Part shown: positions 1-8,931 of the stretch, one piece after another
Layout: each line of letters begins with the position of its first letter
Numbering within the stretch: the first letter of the stretch is position 1
Origin: Ruminococcus sp.
GTDB taxonomy: Bacteria; Bacillota; Clostridia; Oscillospirales; Ruminococcaceae
Length of the DNA stretch: 61,289 nucleotides
Assembly: GCF_019417665.1 (NCBI RefSeq)
Contig: NZ_DXUU01000011.1
Coordinates: 1-61,289, forward strand
Direction: 5' to 3'
Program-made: the position numbers and the translations under genes
Notes under the pieces: model-generated
Databases searched by the model: none
Told to the model about the DNA's origin: nothing
Seen by the model: the letters and a program-made list of their open reading frames with translations, nothing else

Positions 1-1
1 A

Positions 2-775
2 ATTGGAACGCCATCTGTACAATGTACACCGCTGCTCAAATCGTTTACAATGGCAAATGGTGCATTTACGATATACCGCACAGGTGCAGGGACGGACAGC
101 ATGACCGTAGAGTTAGAATGCAGTTTGCCAGATGCGGATATCATCCAAACGTACGCACGAAATTATGGTTCTCTGATCTTTGCCAATCTGCATCATATGA
201 AGCCAAACTATAACGTGCAACCGGTATCTTTAACCGGAACAGAGCTGTTTTTCACAGGCAGTATTACATCCGAAATGATTTCTTACAAATCGAATTTGTG
301 CAGGGTGTCGCTTGGCGTTAAAATGGTTTCCGCAAACGGCGATGATATCTCAGTGCCAGCAATTTTAGCAAACGGTGTTGTGATATACGGGAGTACAAAA
401 TTATTTCAATCGCACGCAGCTTATCACAACGGCGCATATTATCTCAGACACCCGATTCGATTAAGCGCCAATGCAAGTTCGTTTCAAATCCTTTTTTCAC
501 CTAATTTGCCAACGTCATTTTCGGATAGAACTATCCGGGTAAAGCTCCAGCGAAAAAATTTGAAAAGCATTTGGGAAGATGTCACTCCAGATGGCGCTGA
601 AAACGAAGAAATTGTGTTGAAAACGATAAACGGAAAGCGAGAATCCATGTCGAGCATCTATTCACTTCCAAGTGGGGCATCGACAGCAGACTATCGTTTA
701 TATGCCCATTCCCCCAGTCCAAATTGCAAGGATTTTAGTGTTTATTTTACAGTATACAGAGGTGGTACAGAATGA
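2..775 (+). CDS. Prophage tail-region protein (5' end outside window)
   Basis: The reading frame is open from the left edge. The first internal ATG (position 50) has no ribosome binding site in front of it, so the true start is probably upstream of the window. The visible part is about 257 residues, rich in polar and beta-type sequence, with no motif I recognise. It overlaps the next tail gene by 4 nt (ATGA), as in a phage late operon, and is followed by a tail protein, a fibre and lysis genes. By position it could be a distal-tail or baseplate component; this is inference from gene order only. Confidence 0.6.
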   Translation: MGTPSVQCTPLLKSFTMANGAFTIYRTGAGTDSMTVELECSLPDADIIQTYARNYGSLIFANLHHMKPNYNVQPVSLTGTELFFTGSITSEMISYKSNLCRVSLGVKMVSANGDDISVPAILANGVVIYGSTKLFQSHAAYHNGAYYLRHPIRLSANASSFQILFSPNLPTSFSDRTIRVKLQRKNLKSIWEDVTPDGAENEEIVLKTINGKRESMSSIYSLPSGASTADYRLYAHSPSPNCKDFSVYFTVYRGGTE

Positions 776-2172
776 CGATCTATGAACGCATCAACTGCCG
801 CATCTACTGCTACGACCACAGTGCAAAGCAGTATACGGAAGTCTACGCCAATGCACTAGACGAAAGCAGCATCATTTCCGCATCTATCAAGCGGCAGTGC
901 TGCCATGACGGGGCTTTTGAGATCGGCGGTGTATATGCAGCGACACTGTCCATGCAGGTAAAGTTGCCAGGCATGTCTTTATTTCAGGTGCGTGGAGCGA
1001 AAATCATTGTCTGGTCAAAATACAGCACGGAAAACGAATGGTATCCTATGGGCACATTCTGGGTAACGGATGCCACACGAGTCGGCGAGATATACACTCT
1101 CAATGCGCAGGATGCTGTGGGATGGTTAGACACCTCCAGTTATAACAGTACATCCGATTCCGCAGTCAGCTCTGTTGGCACAATCCTCACCAACCAGTAC
1201 GGCAACACCGGCATGGGTATCGACCAATGGGACGATGAAAATGGGGCGGAATACGGCGGTTGGCTGTACTATCTGACAGGATGCACAAACACCTTTATCC
1301 TCTCTCAGACCGGTATTGCGAATATGCTTGCCTGGAAACCATATGACAAAGCAAAACGAGAGACATATGGTAGATACTGTAACGACAGGATCTATGCAGA
1401 AGTGGGCGATGAATGGACTAGGACGATCTACCCCGCAAAGTTTTTCCTGCGCACGGACAATAGCAACAGCGATTCGGATTGCCCACGTGATTTTTATAAG
1501 TATCTATCAGAACTTGCGTTCGGATTTATCTCTGCCAGACCAGAGGACGGCAAACTGGAGCTAGGACAATTTGGGCACCCGGAATTCGGTACGGTGCAAA
1601 TCGGCATGAACGAGATTGAGTATGATTCCTGCGACGTTGCAGACTACACCATAGAAGCCATGCGTATGGACGCAAGAGTGGAACTGGAGGACGAGAGCAG
1701 CGCATGGGCATACACACGACACACAAGTCCAGATTATAATTCCAGCATCTGGGCACGATTTGCAATCGAATCCAACCCATTTCTGGACGGTTTCGCAAAA
1801 GACTTTGTATTCCAAAGAGGATACAGCTTGCAAACAGTAACCAGATCAATGTGGAAGGCACGCTATCCTGACACAAACGGGTACAGCATCCGCCCATTTT
1901 CCTGTACTGCCCACAGTACAAAGCGCTACCATCTAGGGCAGAAAATCGATATCACATACAAGGATCTGCACGAATCAGCAGCACGCACCTACAGCAGCAT
2001 TATCACGTCTATACAGTGGACGTTCCGCGGCGGCACACAGCTTAGCTGCGGCGGTGCAGATAGTCGTGTTATGGCAGACTGTCTGCGTGCGTCTAAGGGT
2101 GATAAAGTACGCAAAGAAGCCCGGAATCGCTGCCGGGCATTGGAAAAACGAGTGAAGCAACTGGGAGGTTAA
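772..2172 (+). CDS. Prophage tail protein (Tal/baseplate-like position)
   Basis: This 466-residue protein lies between the upstream tail gene and the fibre gene. It starts at an ATG overlapping the previous stop. The N-terminal half has beta-rich sequence of the kind found in siphophage tail-associated proteins: an early segment about a metric such as WYPMGTFWVTDA, then GEIYTLNAQDAVGWLD around residues 105-120. The C-terminus is short and basic. Phage tail operons usually place a tail-associated structural or host-contact protein here. No catalytic peptidase motif is evident, so I call it a structural tail protein of unknown exact role. Confidence 0.65.
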   Translation: MTIYERINCRIYCYDHSAKQYTEVYANALDESSIISASIKRQCCHDGAFEIGGVYAATLSMQVKLPGMSLFQVRGAKIIVWSKYSTENEWYPMGTFWVTDATRVGEIYTLNAQDAVGWLDTSSYNSTSDSAVSSVGTILTNQYGNTGMGIDQWDDENGAEYGGWLYYLTGCTNTFILSQTGIANMLAWKPYDKAKRETYGRYCNDRIYAEVGDEWTRTIYPAKFFLRTDNSNSDSDCPRDFYKYLSELAFGFISARPEDGKLELGQFGHPEFGTVQIGMNEIEYDSCDVADYTIEAMRMDARVELEDESSAWAYTRHTSPDYNSSIWARFAIESNPFLDGFAKDFVFQRGYSLQTVTRSMWKARYPDTNGYSIRPFSCTAHSTKRYHLGQKIDITYKDLHESAARTYSSIITSIQWTFRGGTQLSCGGADSRVMADCLRASKGDKVRKEARNRCRALEKRVKQLGG

Positions 2173-2174
2173 TC

Positions 2175-4232
2175 ATGATTTTACAGGCAGATCAAAAATT
2201 TATTGATGCGTCCCATGTGGCGCATCTGCTAACCGCCGGGGAAAAATATGCGGATAGGCTGACTTTTTCGGTGGATCGGCAGTATCACGGGAAAGATCTT
2301 GCAGGCTGTCTGTTTGTAATCCGTGGCGTCAACAGCGCCGGTAATCTGTCGTTACAGACGCTATCGCAGGAAACCACAGATACAGCGATCCTGTTGACGT
2401 GGAACATCTCCCCTGCATTTACGGCGGTATCCGGTATACTGGCGCTGGAAATCGTGTGCTATGACGAGGACAACATGATCCTGAAATACACTGTCACGCC
2501 TATGCAGGTACGGGAATCAGTGCTGGAAGAATACAGCGGCGGTGTGGACGCTATTGAAGAAGCCCTGAAAGAGATGGAGCAGATCCTGGAGGAAACACGC
2601 TCTATTTCCGTGAAACTGCCCATTATCAAGGACGGGACATGGTGGTTGTATAACACGGATTCCGGCGCATATGAGGATAGCGGACAGCCTGCACAAGGTC
2701 CTGCCGGACAGGACGGTCGTGACGGTGCTGACGGTGTACCAGGAAAAGATGGTACTGACGGTGTGCCCGGCGCAGATGGGCTAGACGGAGCTGACGGCAA
2801 ATCCGCCTATGAGATCTGGTTGGATGCCGGAAATGTCGGAACAGAGGCGGACTTTTTGGCAAGTCTGAAAGGCGACACTGGTGAAATCCCGGATACATCG
2901 GAAATACTCGAAGCTGCCCAAAATGCAGAATCCGTTGCAAATTCGGTGCGTGCCGATCTGGTAAATTATTATCGGAAGTCTGAGACTTACACGCAGGAGG
3001 AGGTCAATCAACTGATATCTGCGATCCCCAAATTTGCGATCGCAGTTGTGTCCGCCCTCCCAACAAGTGAGATTAGCCCCACTACAGTCTACCTGTTAAA
3101 ATCCGGTTCTGAGACAGACAACCTTTATACGGAGTATATCTACGTAAACAGCGCCTGGGAAACGCTAGGCGCACAGAAGATGGACTTGTCCGGTTATTAC
3201 ACTAGTGCGCAAACGGATGCACTGCTGGACGATAAGGTGGATAAAGCAGACGGGATGGGGCTGTCTGCAAACAACCTTACCGATGCGCTGCTTGCCAAGC
3301 TAAATGGTGTTGAAAACGGCGCAAATAAAACGATCATCGACACCGATCTTGACGAATCAAGTGATAACGCTATCGCTAATAGGGCTGTGGCAGTAGCAAT
3401 CGCATTACTACAAGCAGTAGCCCATACGCATGACAATCAATCCGTATTGGATAGTATTACAGCAGCATTGTGGGCACAGGTAACTTCAAGTGCGCACTCG
3501 CACAATAACATCAATCTGCTTAACTCGATCAGTCCCGGGGATTTGGATAAATTACGTGAAACTCTGCCTAGCAGCATCTATGAATTGCAGGAACGAGTTG
3601 ACAACTGCCTGCCACTGTCCGGTGGTACGATGGATACAAATAGTAAAGTCACTATTCCTGGTGAAAATAATAGATCAACATCACTAACTAGGGCAGGTAT
3701 CAGATGCGATGTTGCTGCAAACGGTGGCTGGTTCCAGGGGATCGCATATTATGATGCAACTGATACAACTGCATTATGCTATATCGGTGCATACGGAATA
3801 GGGGACGAACTAAAATATATATGCCTCGGTGGAATGTATAACGATCCGCTTGTAAAAATTATGCCGGATGGGACGATTATCTGCCCGAATTTATCCGACT
3901 CTGGTTGGATCACCTGTACACTAGGATCATTTGCAACTAGTGGTACAATAAAATACCGTATTGTCGGAAAACAAATAGCTGTGTACGGCAGCCAAGTTGT
4001 TTTAGCGAAGGAGGCTGCAATGTCTCCGAAAGCGCCACAAAGCATCGCATCTTGCACCTACGACTTTACAAACATAAAAAATGTAAGCGGTATAGGCAGA
4101 TGGGGATCGTATGCAGGTATTATATCACTGGCAAAATATAATGGCAGCAATATCATACACATTTGCGGTATTGGATCTGCAATACCAGCTGAGACATCCG
4201 GTGATTTTTATGTTACCGGGTTTATCGACTGA
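2175..4232 (+). CDS. Phage tail fibre with collagen-like segment
   Basis: This protein has 685 residues. The first ~150 residues resemble a baseplate-upper/fibre attachment domain, with an acidic helix near residues 125-145. Residues ~170-212 are Gly-X-Y triplets (GPAGQDGRDGADGVPG and on), a collagen-like triple helix common in phage fibres. This is followed by the fibre motif KSAYEIWLDAGNVGTEADFL. The middle contains repeated Leu/Asp-rich modules, and the C-terminus is beta-rich and likely forms the receptor-contacting tip. It starts 2 nt after the upstream stop (GGAGG just before it) and precedes the lysis genes. It probably mediates host adsorption. Confidence 0.8.
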   Translation: MILQADQKFIDASHVAHLLTAGEKYADRLTFSVDRQYHGKDLAGCLFVIRGVNSAGNLSLQTLSQETTDTAILLTWNISPAFTAVSGILALEIVCYDEDNMILKYTVTPMQVRESVLEEYSGGVDAIEEALKEMEQILEETRSISVKLPIIKDGTWWLYNTDSGAYEDSGQPAQGPAGQDGRDGADGVPGKDGTDGVPGADGLDGADGKSAYEIWLDAGNVGTEADFLASLKGDTGEIPDTSEILEAAQNAESVANSVRADLVNYYRKSETYTQEEVNQLISAIPKFAIAVVSALPTSEISPTTVYLLKSGSETDNLYTEYIYVNSAWETLGAQKMDLSGYYTSAQTDALLDDKVDKADGMGLSANNLTDALLAKLNGVENGANKTIIDTDLDESSDNAIANRAVAVAIALLQAVAHTHDNQSVLDSITAALWAQVTSSAHSHNNINLLNSISPGDLDKLRETLPSSIYELQERVDNCLPLSGGTMDTNSKVTIPGENNRSTSLTRAGIRCDVAANGGWFQGIAYYDATDTTALCYIGAYGIGDELKYICLGGMYNDPLVKIMPDGTIICPNLSDSGWITCTLGSFATSGTIKYRIVGKQIAVYGSQVVLAKEAAMSPKAPQSIASCTYDFTNIKNVSGIGRWGSYAGIISLAKYNGSNIIHICGIGSAIPAETSGDFYVTGFID

Positions 4233-4248
4233 TCGGGGGTGAAACAGA

Positions 4249-4479
4249 ATGAACGAAGAACTGGAAGAACATCTGCTAAACAAGCACGAACAGCGCCTAA
4301 ACGACCACAGTAAGCGTCTTGACCGTTTAGAACAGGACGCAGCAGAAACACGCATCAAGCTGGACAACCTTTGCGACAAGATCGGAGGGTTGACTAAGGC
4401 ACTGTACGGCGTGTGTGGACTGCTGGCAACAACCATTGTCGGCATCCTGGCATACGGCATACAACAGATTTTATTTTAG
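4249..4479 (+). CDS. XhlA-like hemolysin/holin accessory protein
   Basis: This is a 76-residue protein. The N-terminal ~50 residues are a charged amphipathic helix with heptads (EEHLLNKHEQRLNDHSKRLD), followed by one C-terminal membrane span (about residues 53-75). That is the architecture of XhlA-family proteins, which associate with the membrane and assist phage lysis in Gram-positive phages. It sits directly before a holin and an amidase, a typical lysis cassette. The family call rests on architecture and position. Confidence 0.7.
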   Translation: MNEELEEHLLNKHEQRLNDHSKRLDRLEQDAAETRIKLDNLCDKIGGLTKALYGVCGLLATTIVGILAYGIQQILF

Positions 4480-4490
4480 GAGGAATCAAG

Positions 4491-4703
4491 ATGAATCGGA
4501 ATTGGAAAACATGGACAAAGGCAGCGGCTGCGCGTGCGGTTAAGACCGTGGCACAGACTGCTATTGCAATGATCGGCACCACCGCATTGATCAGCGAGGT
4601 TGATTGGCTTGCGGTTGCGTCTGCTGCGGTGTTGGCTGGAGTGCTGTCGGTGTTGACATCGGTGGCAGGCTTGCCGGAAATAAAAACCGATGAAGCAAAA
4701 TAA
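4491..4703 (+). CDS. Phage holin, r1t-like
   Basis: This 70-residue protein starts at the ATG at 4491, 7 nt after AGGAGG; an upstream in-frame ATG has no such site. The sequence begins MNRNWKTWTKAAAARAVKTVAQTAIAMIG, which resembles r1t-type holins (a short basic amphipathic N-terminus and then two hydrophobic spans, about residues 20-38 and 42-60). Holins permeabilise the membrane at the end of the lytic cycle so the endolysin reaches peptidoglycan. It lies between the XhlA-like gene and the amidase gene. Confidence 0.75.
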   Translation: MNRNWKTWTKAAAARAVKTVAQTAIAMIGTTALISEVDWLAVASAAVLAGVLSVLTSVAGLPEIKTDEAK

Positions 4704-4725
4704 GACATAGTATGGAGGAATCACT

Positions 4726-5496
4726 ATGACAATCACAAACGCATATCTCACACATAACCGTCCGTACACTAAGCGTACAAAGACGACTGCGATTGCAGTG
4801 CATTGGGTCGGGAATCCCGGCAGCACAGCAGCCGCAAACCGGAATTATTTTCAGACAACATCCACCGAAGTCTCCAGCAACTATATCATAGGACTGTCTG
4901 GCGAAGTGATCTGCTGCATCCCAGACGAAGAAGTTAGCTGGTGCACCAATCAGGCAAACAGCTACACTGTGTCCATTGAGACATGTCACCCGGATGCAAC
5001 TGGAAAGTTTAACACTGCTACTTATAACGCCCTTGTGGAACTGACTGCGCAGCTGTGCAAAAAGTATGGTCTGGACCCGCAGAAAGGCGGTGTGATCCGG
5101 CATTTCGATGTGACCGGAAAGGTCTGCCCGAAGTGGTTTGTACCCAGGGCAAAGGGCGGTACGGACACGAACAGCAGTGCAAACTGGATGAAATTTTTGT
5201 CGGATGTTGCTGCGAAGATGGGGGCTGAATCAACTAAGGCGGAAACAAGCGGAAAAAAATACCGTACAGACTGGAAGCAGGGCGAGAAGGTCACTATCGC
5301 AGATCAGGCGCAGCTGTTTGTGAATGAATCAACAGCTACACCGTCAAGCCGTCTGCGTGGCGGTACGTATTACATCTATGACGGGAAGATTTGTAAAAAC
5401 GGACGATACCGCATTACAACCACAAAGGCTAATTGCGGCAAAACTCCGGCTGGTAAGTATGTGACAGGGTATGTGAGCATTGATAAGATGAGCTAA
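4726..5496 (+). CDS. Phage endolysin, N-acetylmuramoyl-L-alanine amidase
   Basis: This 256-residue protein has an Amidase_2/PGRP domain (about residues 18-150) with the zinc triad visible as H26, H126 and C134. The 8-residue spacing between the last two matches T7-lysozyme-type enzymes. It cleaves the bond between MurNAc and L-Ala in peptidoglycan. The C-terminal ~80 residues form a small beta-rich module that probably binds the cell wall. There is no signal peptide, so export depends on the adjacent holin. It is the last gene of the prophage lysis cassette and is followed at once by an intrinsic terminator. Confidence 0.9.
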   Translation: MTITNAYLTHNRPYTKRTKTTAIAVHWVGNPGSTAAANRNYFQTTSTEVSSNYIIGLSGEVICCIPDEEVSWCTNQANSYTVSIETCHPDATGKFNTATYNALVELTAQLCKKYGLDPQKGGVIRHFDVTGKVCPKWFVPRAKGGTDTNSSANWMKFLSDVAAKMGAESTKAETSGKKYRTDWKQGEKVTIADQAQLFVNESTATPSSRLRGGTYYIYDGKICKNGRYRITTTKANCGKTPAGKYVTGYVSIDKMS

Positions 5497-5546
5497 AAAA
5501 ACCGGCGGTACTACAGGGTGATTCCTGCGGTATCGCCGGTTTTTTC
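5495..5546 (+). terminator. Intrinsic terminator after prophage endolysin
   Basis: A 17-bp imperfect stem (arms 5501-5517 and 5524-5540) is followed by a T-run. It closes the prophage lysis operon. Confidence 0.85.
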
Positions 5547-5577
5547 GTGTTGCATTTCGTGTTGCATCGTGTTGCAT
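5546..5577 (+). repeat. Triplicate 10-bp direct repeat CGTGTTGCAT
   Basis: Copies lie at 5546-5555, 5558-5567 and 5568-5577, between the prophage terminator and the tRNA genes. They may be part of the prophage/chromosome junction or a protein-binding site. Confidence 0.7.
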
Positions 5578-5640
5578 TTTTATGCGAAACAATGCGTTTT
5601 TGCGCTTGTATATGCTTTTTATCGTTCCGGATGAAATAAG

Positions 5641-5690
5641 AAAAGCCTCGCAGAATCGGCAGATTTCCGAAACTGCGAGGTTTTTTCATT
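5641..5690 (-). terminator. Bidirectional hairpin downstream of tRNA-Ser
   Basis: CCTCGCAG (5645-5652) pairs with CTGCGAGG (5673-5680), with T-runs on both strands. Its place just beyond the 3' end of the minus-strand tRNA-Ser suggests it ends the tRNA transcript. Confidence 0.8.
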
Positions 5691-5698
5691 TATTTGTT

Positions 5699-5790
5699 TG
5701 GCGGACAGGGAGGGATTCGAACCCTCGATACGCTATTAACGTATACACGAGTTCCAGTCGTGCGCCTTAGACCAGCTCAGCCACCTGTCC
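5699..5790 (-). tRNA. tRNA-Ser (GGA)
   Basis: The acceptor stem GGACAGG/CCTGTCC, a long variable arm and the T-loop GGTTCGAATCC are all visible. The anticodon loop is CTGGAAC, giving anticodon GGA (Ser, UCC/UCU codons). CCA is encoded (5699-5701). The 3' end faces the prophage, the usual orientation when a phage integrates into a tRNA 3' end. Confidence 0.95.
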
Positions 5791-5818
5791 ATTATATAAA
5801 GCTTCCTGCGTTAGGAAG

Positions 5819-5901
5819 TGGTGCGAGTGACGGGACTTGAACCCGTACGCCGAAGCACACGCCCCTCAAACGTGCCTGTCTGCCAATTCCAGCACACTCG
5901 C
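5819..5901 (-). tRNA. tRNA-Leu (GAG)
   Basis: The acceptor stem GCGAGTG/CACTCGC, a variable arm and a TTCAAGTCC T-loop are present. The anticodon loop TTGAGGG gives GAG (Leu, CUC/CUU). CCA is encoded (5819-5821). It lies just upstream of tRNA-Ser and is probably co-transcribed. Confidence 0.95.
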
Positions 5902-6051
5902 ATTCATTTGTCGCATTCAGCTTTATTATTATATCAAAAAAAGCAGCACTTGTCAACACTAAAATGCATCTGATTTTGTTTATTTTTTGTAAATATAAAT
6001 GTTTAATCAGGAAATTTATGTAAATTCTCACGTGGTATAGTCATTAAAGCA

Positions 6052-6085
6052 TAAAAAAAAGAGCACTTCACACCAGGAAGTGCCC
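6052..6085 (-). terminator. Terminator of the AgcS symporter gene
   Basis: GCACTTC (6063-6069) and GAAGTGC (6077-6083) form the stem. The minus strand then reads into a run of eight T. Confidence 0.85.
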
Positions 6086-6103
6086 TACTTTTTCTCCAAA
6101 CAA

Positions 6104-7519
6104 TTATCTCAAATGCCGTTTTTCTGCAAAATATTGTTTGGTATCCATTGCCACAATTCCCGACAACGCCAGCAGTGCAATCACATTCGGGAATGCCATG
6201 AGTCCGTTAAAAATGTCTGCGATATCCCAGACAGCCTCAACTGTCAGATATGGTCCAATAAATACAGCTACGATGTACAGCCATCGGAACATCAGAGTTA
6301 GCGTATGGCTTGCCTTACCGCACAGATAGGTCAGGCAGCGTTCTGAGTAATAACTCCACCCCAGAATCGTTGTGAAGGCAAAGAAAATCAGACATGCCAT
6401 CAGCAGAAAAGAAGATACCTGACTGGGGAACGGCAGACCATACTGGAATGCTGCGTCTGTGATCTCCACGCCTTCCAATTCCGTGCTTCTCCATGCACCA
6501 GAAATGACAATAGACAGACCTGTCATTGTGCAGATTACGATGGTATCAATAAAAGTGCCTGTCATAGTCACCAAACCCTGACGCACCGGTTCTTTGGTAC
6601 GAGCAGCAGCGGCGGCAATCGGTGCAGAGCCCAGACCTGCTTCATTAGAGAAAATACCACGGGCAACGCCCTTCTGCATTGCCACGATCATGGCACCCAA
6701 CGCACCGCCAGCAACTGCATCCACGCCAAAGGCACTGCGGATCACTTCAACAACGGCACTTGGAATTACAGTGACATTACATACCATAATGATCAAGCAG
6801 CAAAGCACATAAATGATTGCCATAAACGGTACAACAACCTGGGAGATCTGAGAGATGCGCTTAATGCCGCCAATAATAACCAGTGCCACACAAATTGTCA
6901 CAATCAAACCTACGATCACTGTTGTCCAGGTATATTCATTGCCAAACAATATGAAAGCCACGCCGGACTTGTCCGGATCAAAGAAATTATTCGATGCTGA
7001 GGTAATGCCGTTGATCTGTGTAATAGTGCCGATTCCCATTAGACCAGCCAAAGTGCCAAACAAAGCAAACAGCTTCGCCAGCCACTTCCAGCGAGAACCC
7101 ATGCCTTTTTCAATGTAGTAAAACGGTCCGCCCAGATAGTGCCCATCCTTATCCACTGTCCGGTATTTGATTGCCAGAAAGCCTTCGGAATATTTCGTCG
7201 CCATACCGAACAGTGCTGCGATTTCCATCCAGAACAATGCGCCGGGACCGCCGGCAGCGATTGCGGTTGCAACACCTACGATATTACCAGTACCAATGGT
7301 AGCAGACAGTGCAGTACAAAGGGCACCGAAGCTGGTAACCTCACCATCGCCGCCTTTTTCATTCTTTACCATAAACTTGAGCGCTTTGCCCAAATGACGG
7401 ATCTGAAGTCCGCAGACACGAATTGTCAGCCAGATGCCGCACAGCAGAATCAGTACGATCAGCGGAATACCCCATACCCAGCTATCAATTTGTTTGATAA
7501 CAGATGTAAATGTTTCCAT
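6104..7519 (-). CDS. Sodium:alanine/glycine symporter (AGCS family)
   Basis: This 471-residue integral membrane protein has about 10-11 hydrophobic spans. Family signatures are visible near residues 65-100: FGALCTALSATIGTGNIVG, then GGPGALFWMEIAALFGMATKY. It also has IFSNEAGLGSAPIAAAAA about residue 290. AGCS carriers import alanine or glycine with Na+ (or H+). The start ATG at 7519 has GGAG about 9 nt upstream, and the gene is monocistronic between its own promoter (7580-7608) and terminator. Substrate choice between alanine and glycine cannot be read from sequence; no glycine riboswitch is present in the short leader. Confidence 0.92.
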   Translation of the reverse strand: METFTSVIKQIDSWVWGIPLIVLILLCGIWLTIRVCGLQIRHLGKALKFMVKNEKGGDGEVTSFGALCTALSATIGTGNIVGVATAIAAGGPGALFWMEIAALFGMATKYSEGFLAIKYRTVDKDGHYLGGPFYYIEKGMGSRWKWLAKLFALFGTLAGLMGIGTITQINGITSASNNFFDPDKSGVAFILFGNEYTWTTVIVGLIVTICVALVIIGGIKRISQISQVVVPFMAIIYVLCCLIIMVCNVTVIPSAVVEVIRSAFGVDAVAGGALGAMIVAMQKGVARGIFSNEAGLGSAPIAAAAARTKEPVRQGLVTMTGTFIDTIVICTMTGLSIVISGAWRSTELEGVEITDAAFQYGLPFPSQVSSFLLMACLIFFAFTTILGWSYYSERCLTYLCGKASHTLTLMFRWLYIVAVFIGPYLTVEAVWDIADIFNGLMAFPNVIALLALSGIVAMDTKQYFAEKRHLR

Positions 7520-7579
7520 ACAAAATACACTCCTTTTGATATTTTCCTATTTCCGATAAAATTAGAAAAAATGCACTTT

Positions 7580-7608
7580 ATTATATCACATTTTCCTGCT
7601 TTTTTCAA
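7580..7608 (-). promoter_or_regulatory. Promoter of the AgcS symporter gene
   Basis: TTGAAA (7603-7608), a 17-nt spacer and TATAAT (7580-7585) read on the minus strand. Confidence 0.75.
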
Positions 7609-7660
7609 GCAAAATACTATGATATTATTTGAAAAATTACAATTTTTCTCGTATCTTACG

Positions 7661-7713
7661 AAAATAAAAATATCCGGTCAGACTGAATAAAATCTCCATT
7701 CAGCCTGACCGGA
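7661..7713 (-). terminator. Terminator of the queDE-folE-queCF operon
   Basis: There is a 15-bp stem (7673-7687 with 7698-7712), then a T-rich run on the minus strand. Confidence 0.85.
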
Positions 7714-7734
7714 CGCCTTTGTCCATATTTTCTT

Positions 7735-8232
7735 TTAACGGTTATTCACTGTTTCCGGATACAGATCATGATGGGTCAGACGCTCCCACGCCACCTGTTC
7801 CCATTTCGTCCCTGGTTTTCCATAATTGCAATAAGGATCAATGGAAATGCCGCCCCGAGGCAGAAATTTCCCCCAGACTTCAATATATGCCGGATCCATA
7901 AGCTGTATCAGATCATTCATGATGATATTGATGCAATCTTCATGAAAATCGCCGTGATTCCGGAAACTGAAAAGATATAGTTTCAGAGACTTACTCTCCA
8001 CCATGCGTTCTCTCGGAACATAGGAGATATACAGTGTTGCGAAATCCGGCTGCCCAGTAATAGGACAAAGGCTGGTAAATTCCGGGCAATTGAACTTGAC
8101 AAAATAGTCCCGTCCTGGGTGCTTGTTCGGAAATGTCTCCAGCACTTCCGGCGCATAGTCACTTGCATACTGGGTATTCTGATTACCCAGCAGCGTGATA
8201 TCGCCCTTTTCTTCCTCACTTCGTCCTGCCAA
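7735..8232 (-). CDS. queF: NADPH-dependent preQ0 reductase QueF
   Basis: It reduces 7-cyano-7-deazaguanine (preQ0) to preQ1, the last soluble step before queuosine insertion in tRNA. The motif CPEFTSLCPITGQPDFA carries the catalytic cysteine and the following aspartate, and HGDFHE is the substrate-binding motif. I chose a TTG start at 8232. It lies 8 nt after GGGAGG, gives a 165-residue protein (the usual length of the short Bacillus-type QueF) and begins LAGRSEEEKGDITLLGNQ. The longer in-frame ATG lies deep in queC. The gene overlaps the end of queC by 17 nt and ends the preQ1 operon. Confidence 0.93.
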   Translation of the reverse strand: MAGRSEEEKGDITLLGNQNTQYASDYAPEVLETFPNKHPGRDYFVKFNCPEFTSLCPITGQPDFATLYISYVPRERMVESKSLKLYLFSFRNHGDFHEDCINIIMNDLIQLMDPAYIEVWGKFLPRGGISIDPYCNYGKPGTKWEQVAWERLTHHDLYPETVNNR

Positions 8233-8920
8233 TTGATTCACCTCCCAATGCCGGATCTGCCACACCGTTTGCCGCAAATGCCGCCGCACGGTCACGGCAG
8301 GTACCGCAAGTGCCGCAAGGAGTCTCGCCTCCCTCATAGCAGCTCCAGGTCAACTCGTAGGGCACATTAAGTTCCAGCCCTTTTTTCACCACCTGCGATT
8401 TTGTCCAATTGACAAAAGGTGCTTCAATATACAATTGATTTCCACTGCCCAGATAGATTGCCTGGTTCATGGCATCGTTGAATGCACTGCTGCAATCCGG
8501 GTAGGCATTCCCAGCCGCATCATCGCTGTGTGCGCCATAATAGATTACTTCGCAGCCGTGAGACAATGCAATACTTGCCGCAGATGAAAGGAGCAAACCA
8601 TTCCGAAAAGGCACATAGGTAGAAACAGGAGTGCCGCCCGTATGCTCCAGCTGCTGCGCATAGCTTTCCTTGGGAATTTCCTCCGTAGAACCAGACAGCA
8701 GAGAACAATTAGAATCCGCAAAGATCAACGCCAGATCCAACTGTTTCCAAAAGACGCCGTAATGCTTTGCGATTTTTTCCGCCGCTTCCATTTCCCTCTT
8801 GTGCTTCTGTCCATAATACACCGACAGTGCCAGCACCTGATCTGTGCCATATTTTTCCACCGCCAGACCCAGACAAGTGGTACTATCCACACCGCCGCTG
8901 AAAAGAACCAATGCTTTCAT
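8216..8920 (-). CDS. queC: 7-cyano-7-deazaguanine synthase QueC
   Basis: This ATP-dependent enzyme converts 7-carboxy-7-deazaguanine to preQ0 with ammonia. The N-terminal PP-loop SGGVDSTTCLG (residues 8-18) binds ATP. The C-terminal zinc site CxxGGETPCGTCGTC is complete. At 234 residues it has normal length. The ATG at 8920 follows GGAGG by 7 nt. It sits between folE and queF in the operon, and its 3' end overlaps the queF start. Confidence 0.95.
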   Translation of the reverse strand: MKALVLFSGGVDSTTCLGLAVEKYGTDQVLALSVYYGQKHKREMEAAEKIAKHYGVFWKQLDLALIFADSNCSLLSGSTEEIPKESYAQQLEHTGGTPVSTYVPFRNGLLLSSAASIALSHGCEVIYYGAHSDDAAGNAYPDCSSAFNDAMNQAIYLGSGNQLYIEAPFVNWTKSQVVKKGLELNVPYELTWSCYEGGETPCGTCGTCRDRAAAFAANGVADPALGGESIGRTK

Positions 8921-8931
8921 GCCCTTGCCTC

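Noticed and set aside
7735..8337. 200-codon version of QueF starting at 8337
   Set aside because: The extra N-terminus reads through queC out of frame and has no family similarity; the TTG at 8232 has an ideal ribosome site.
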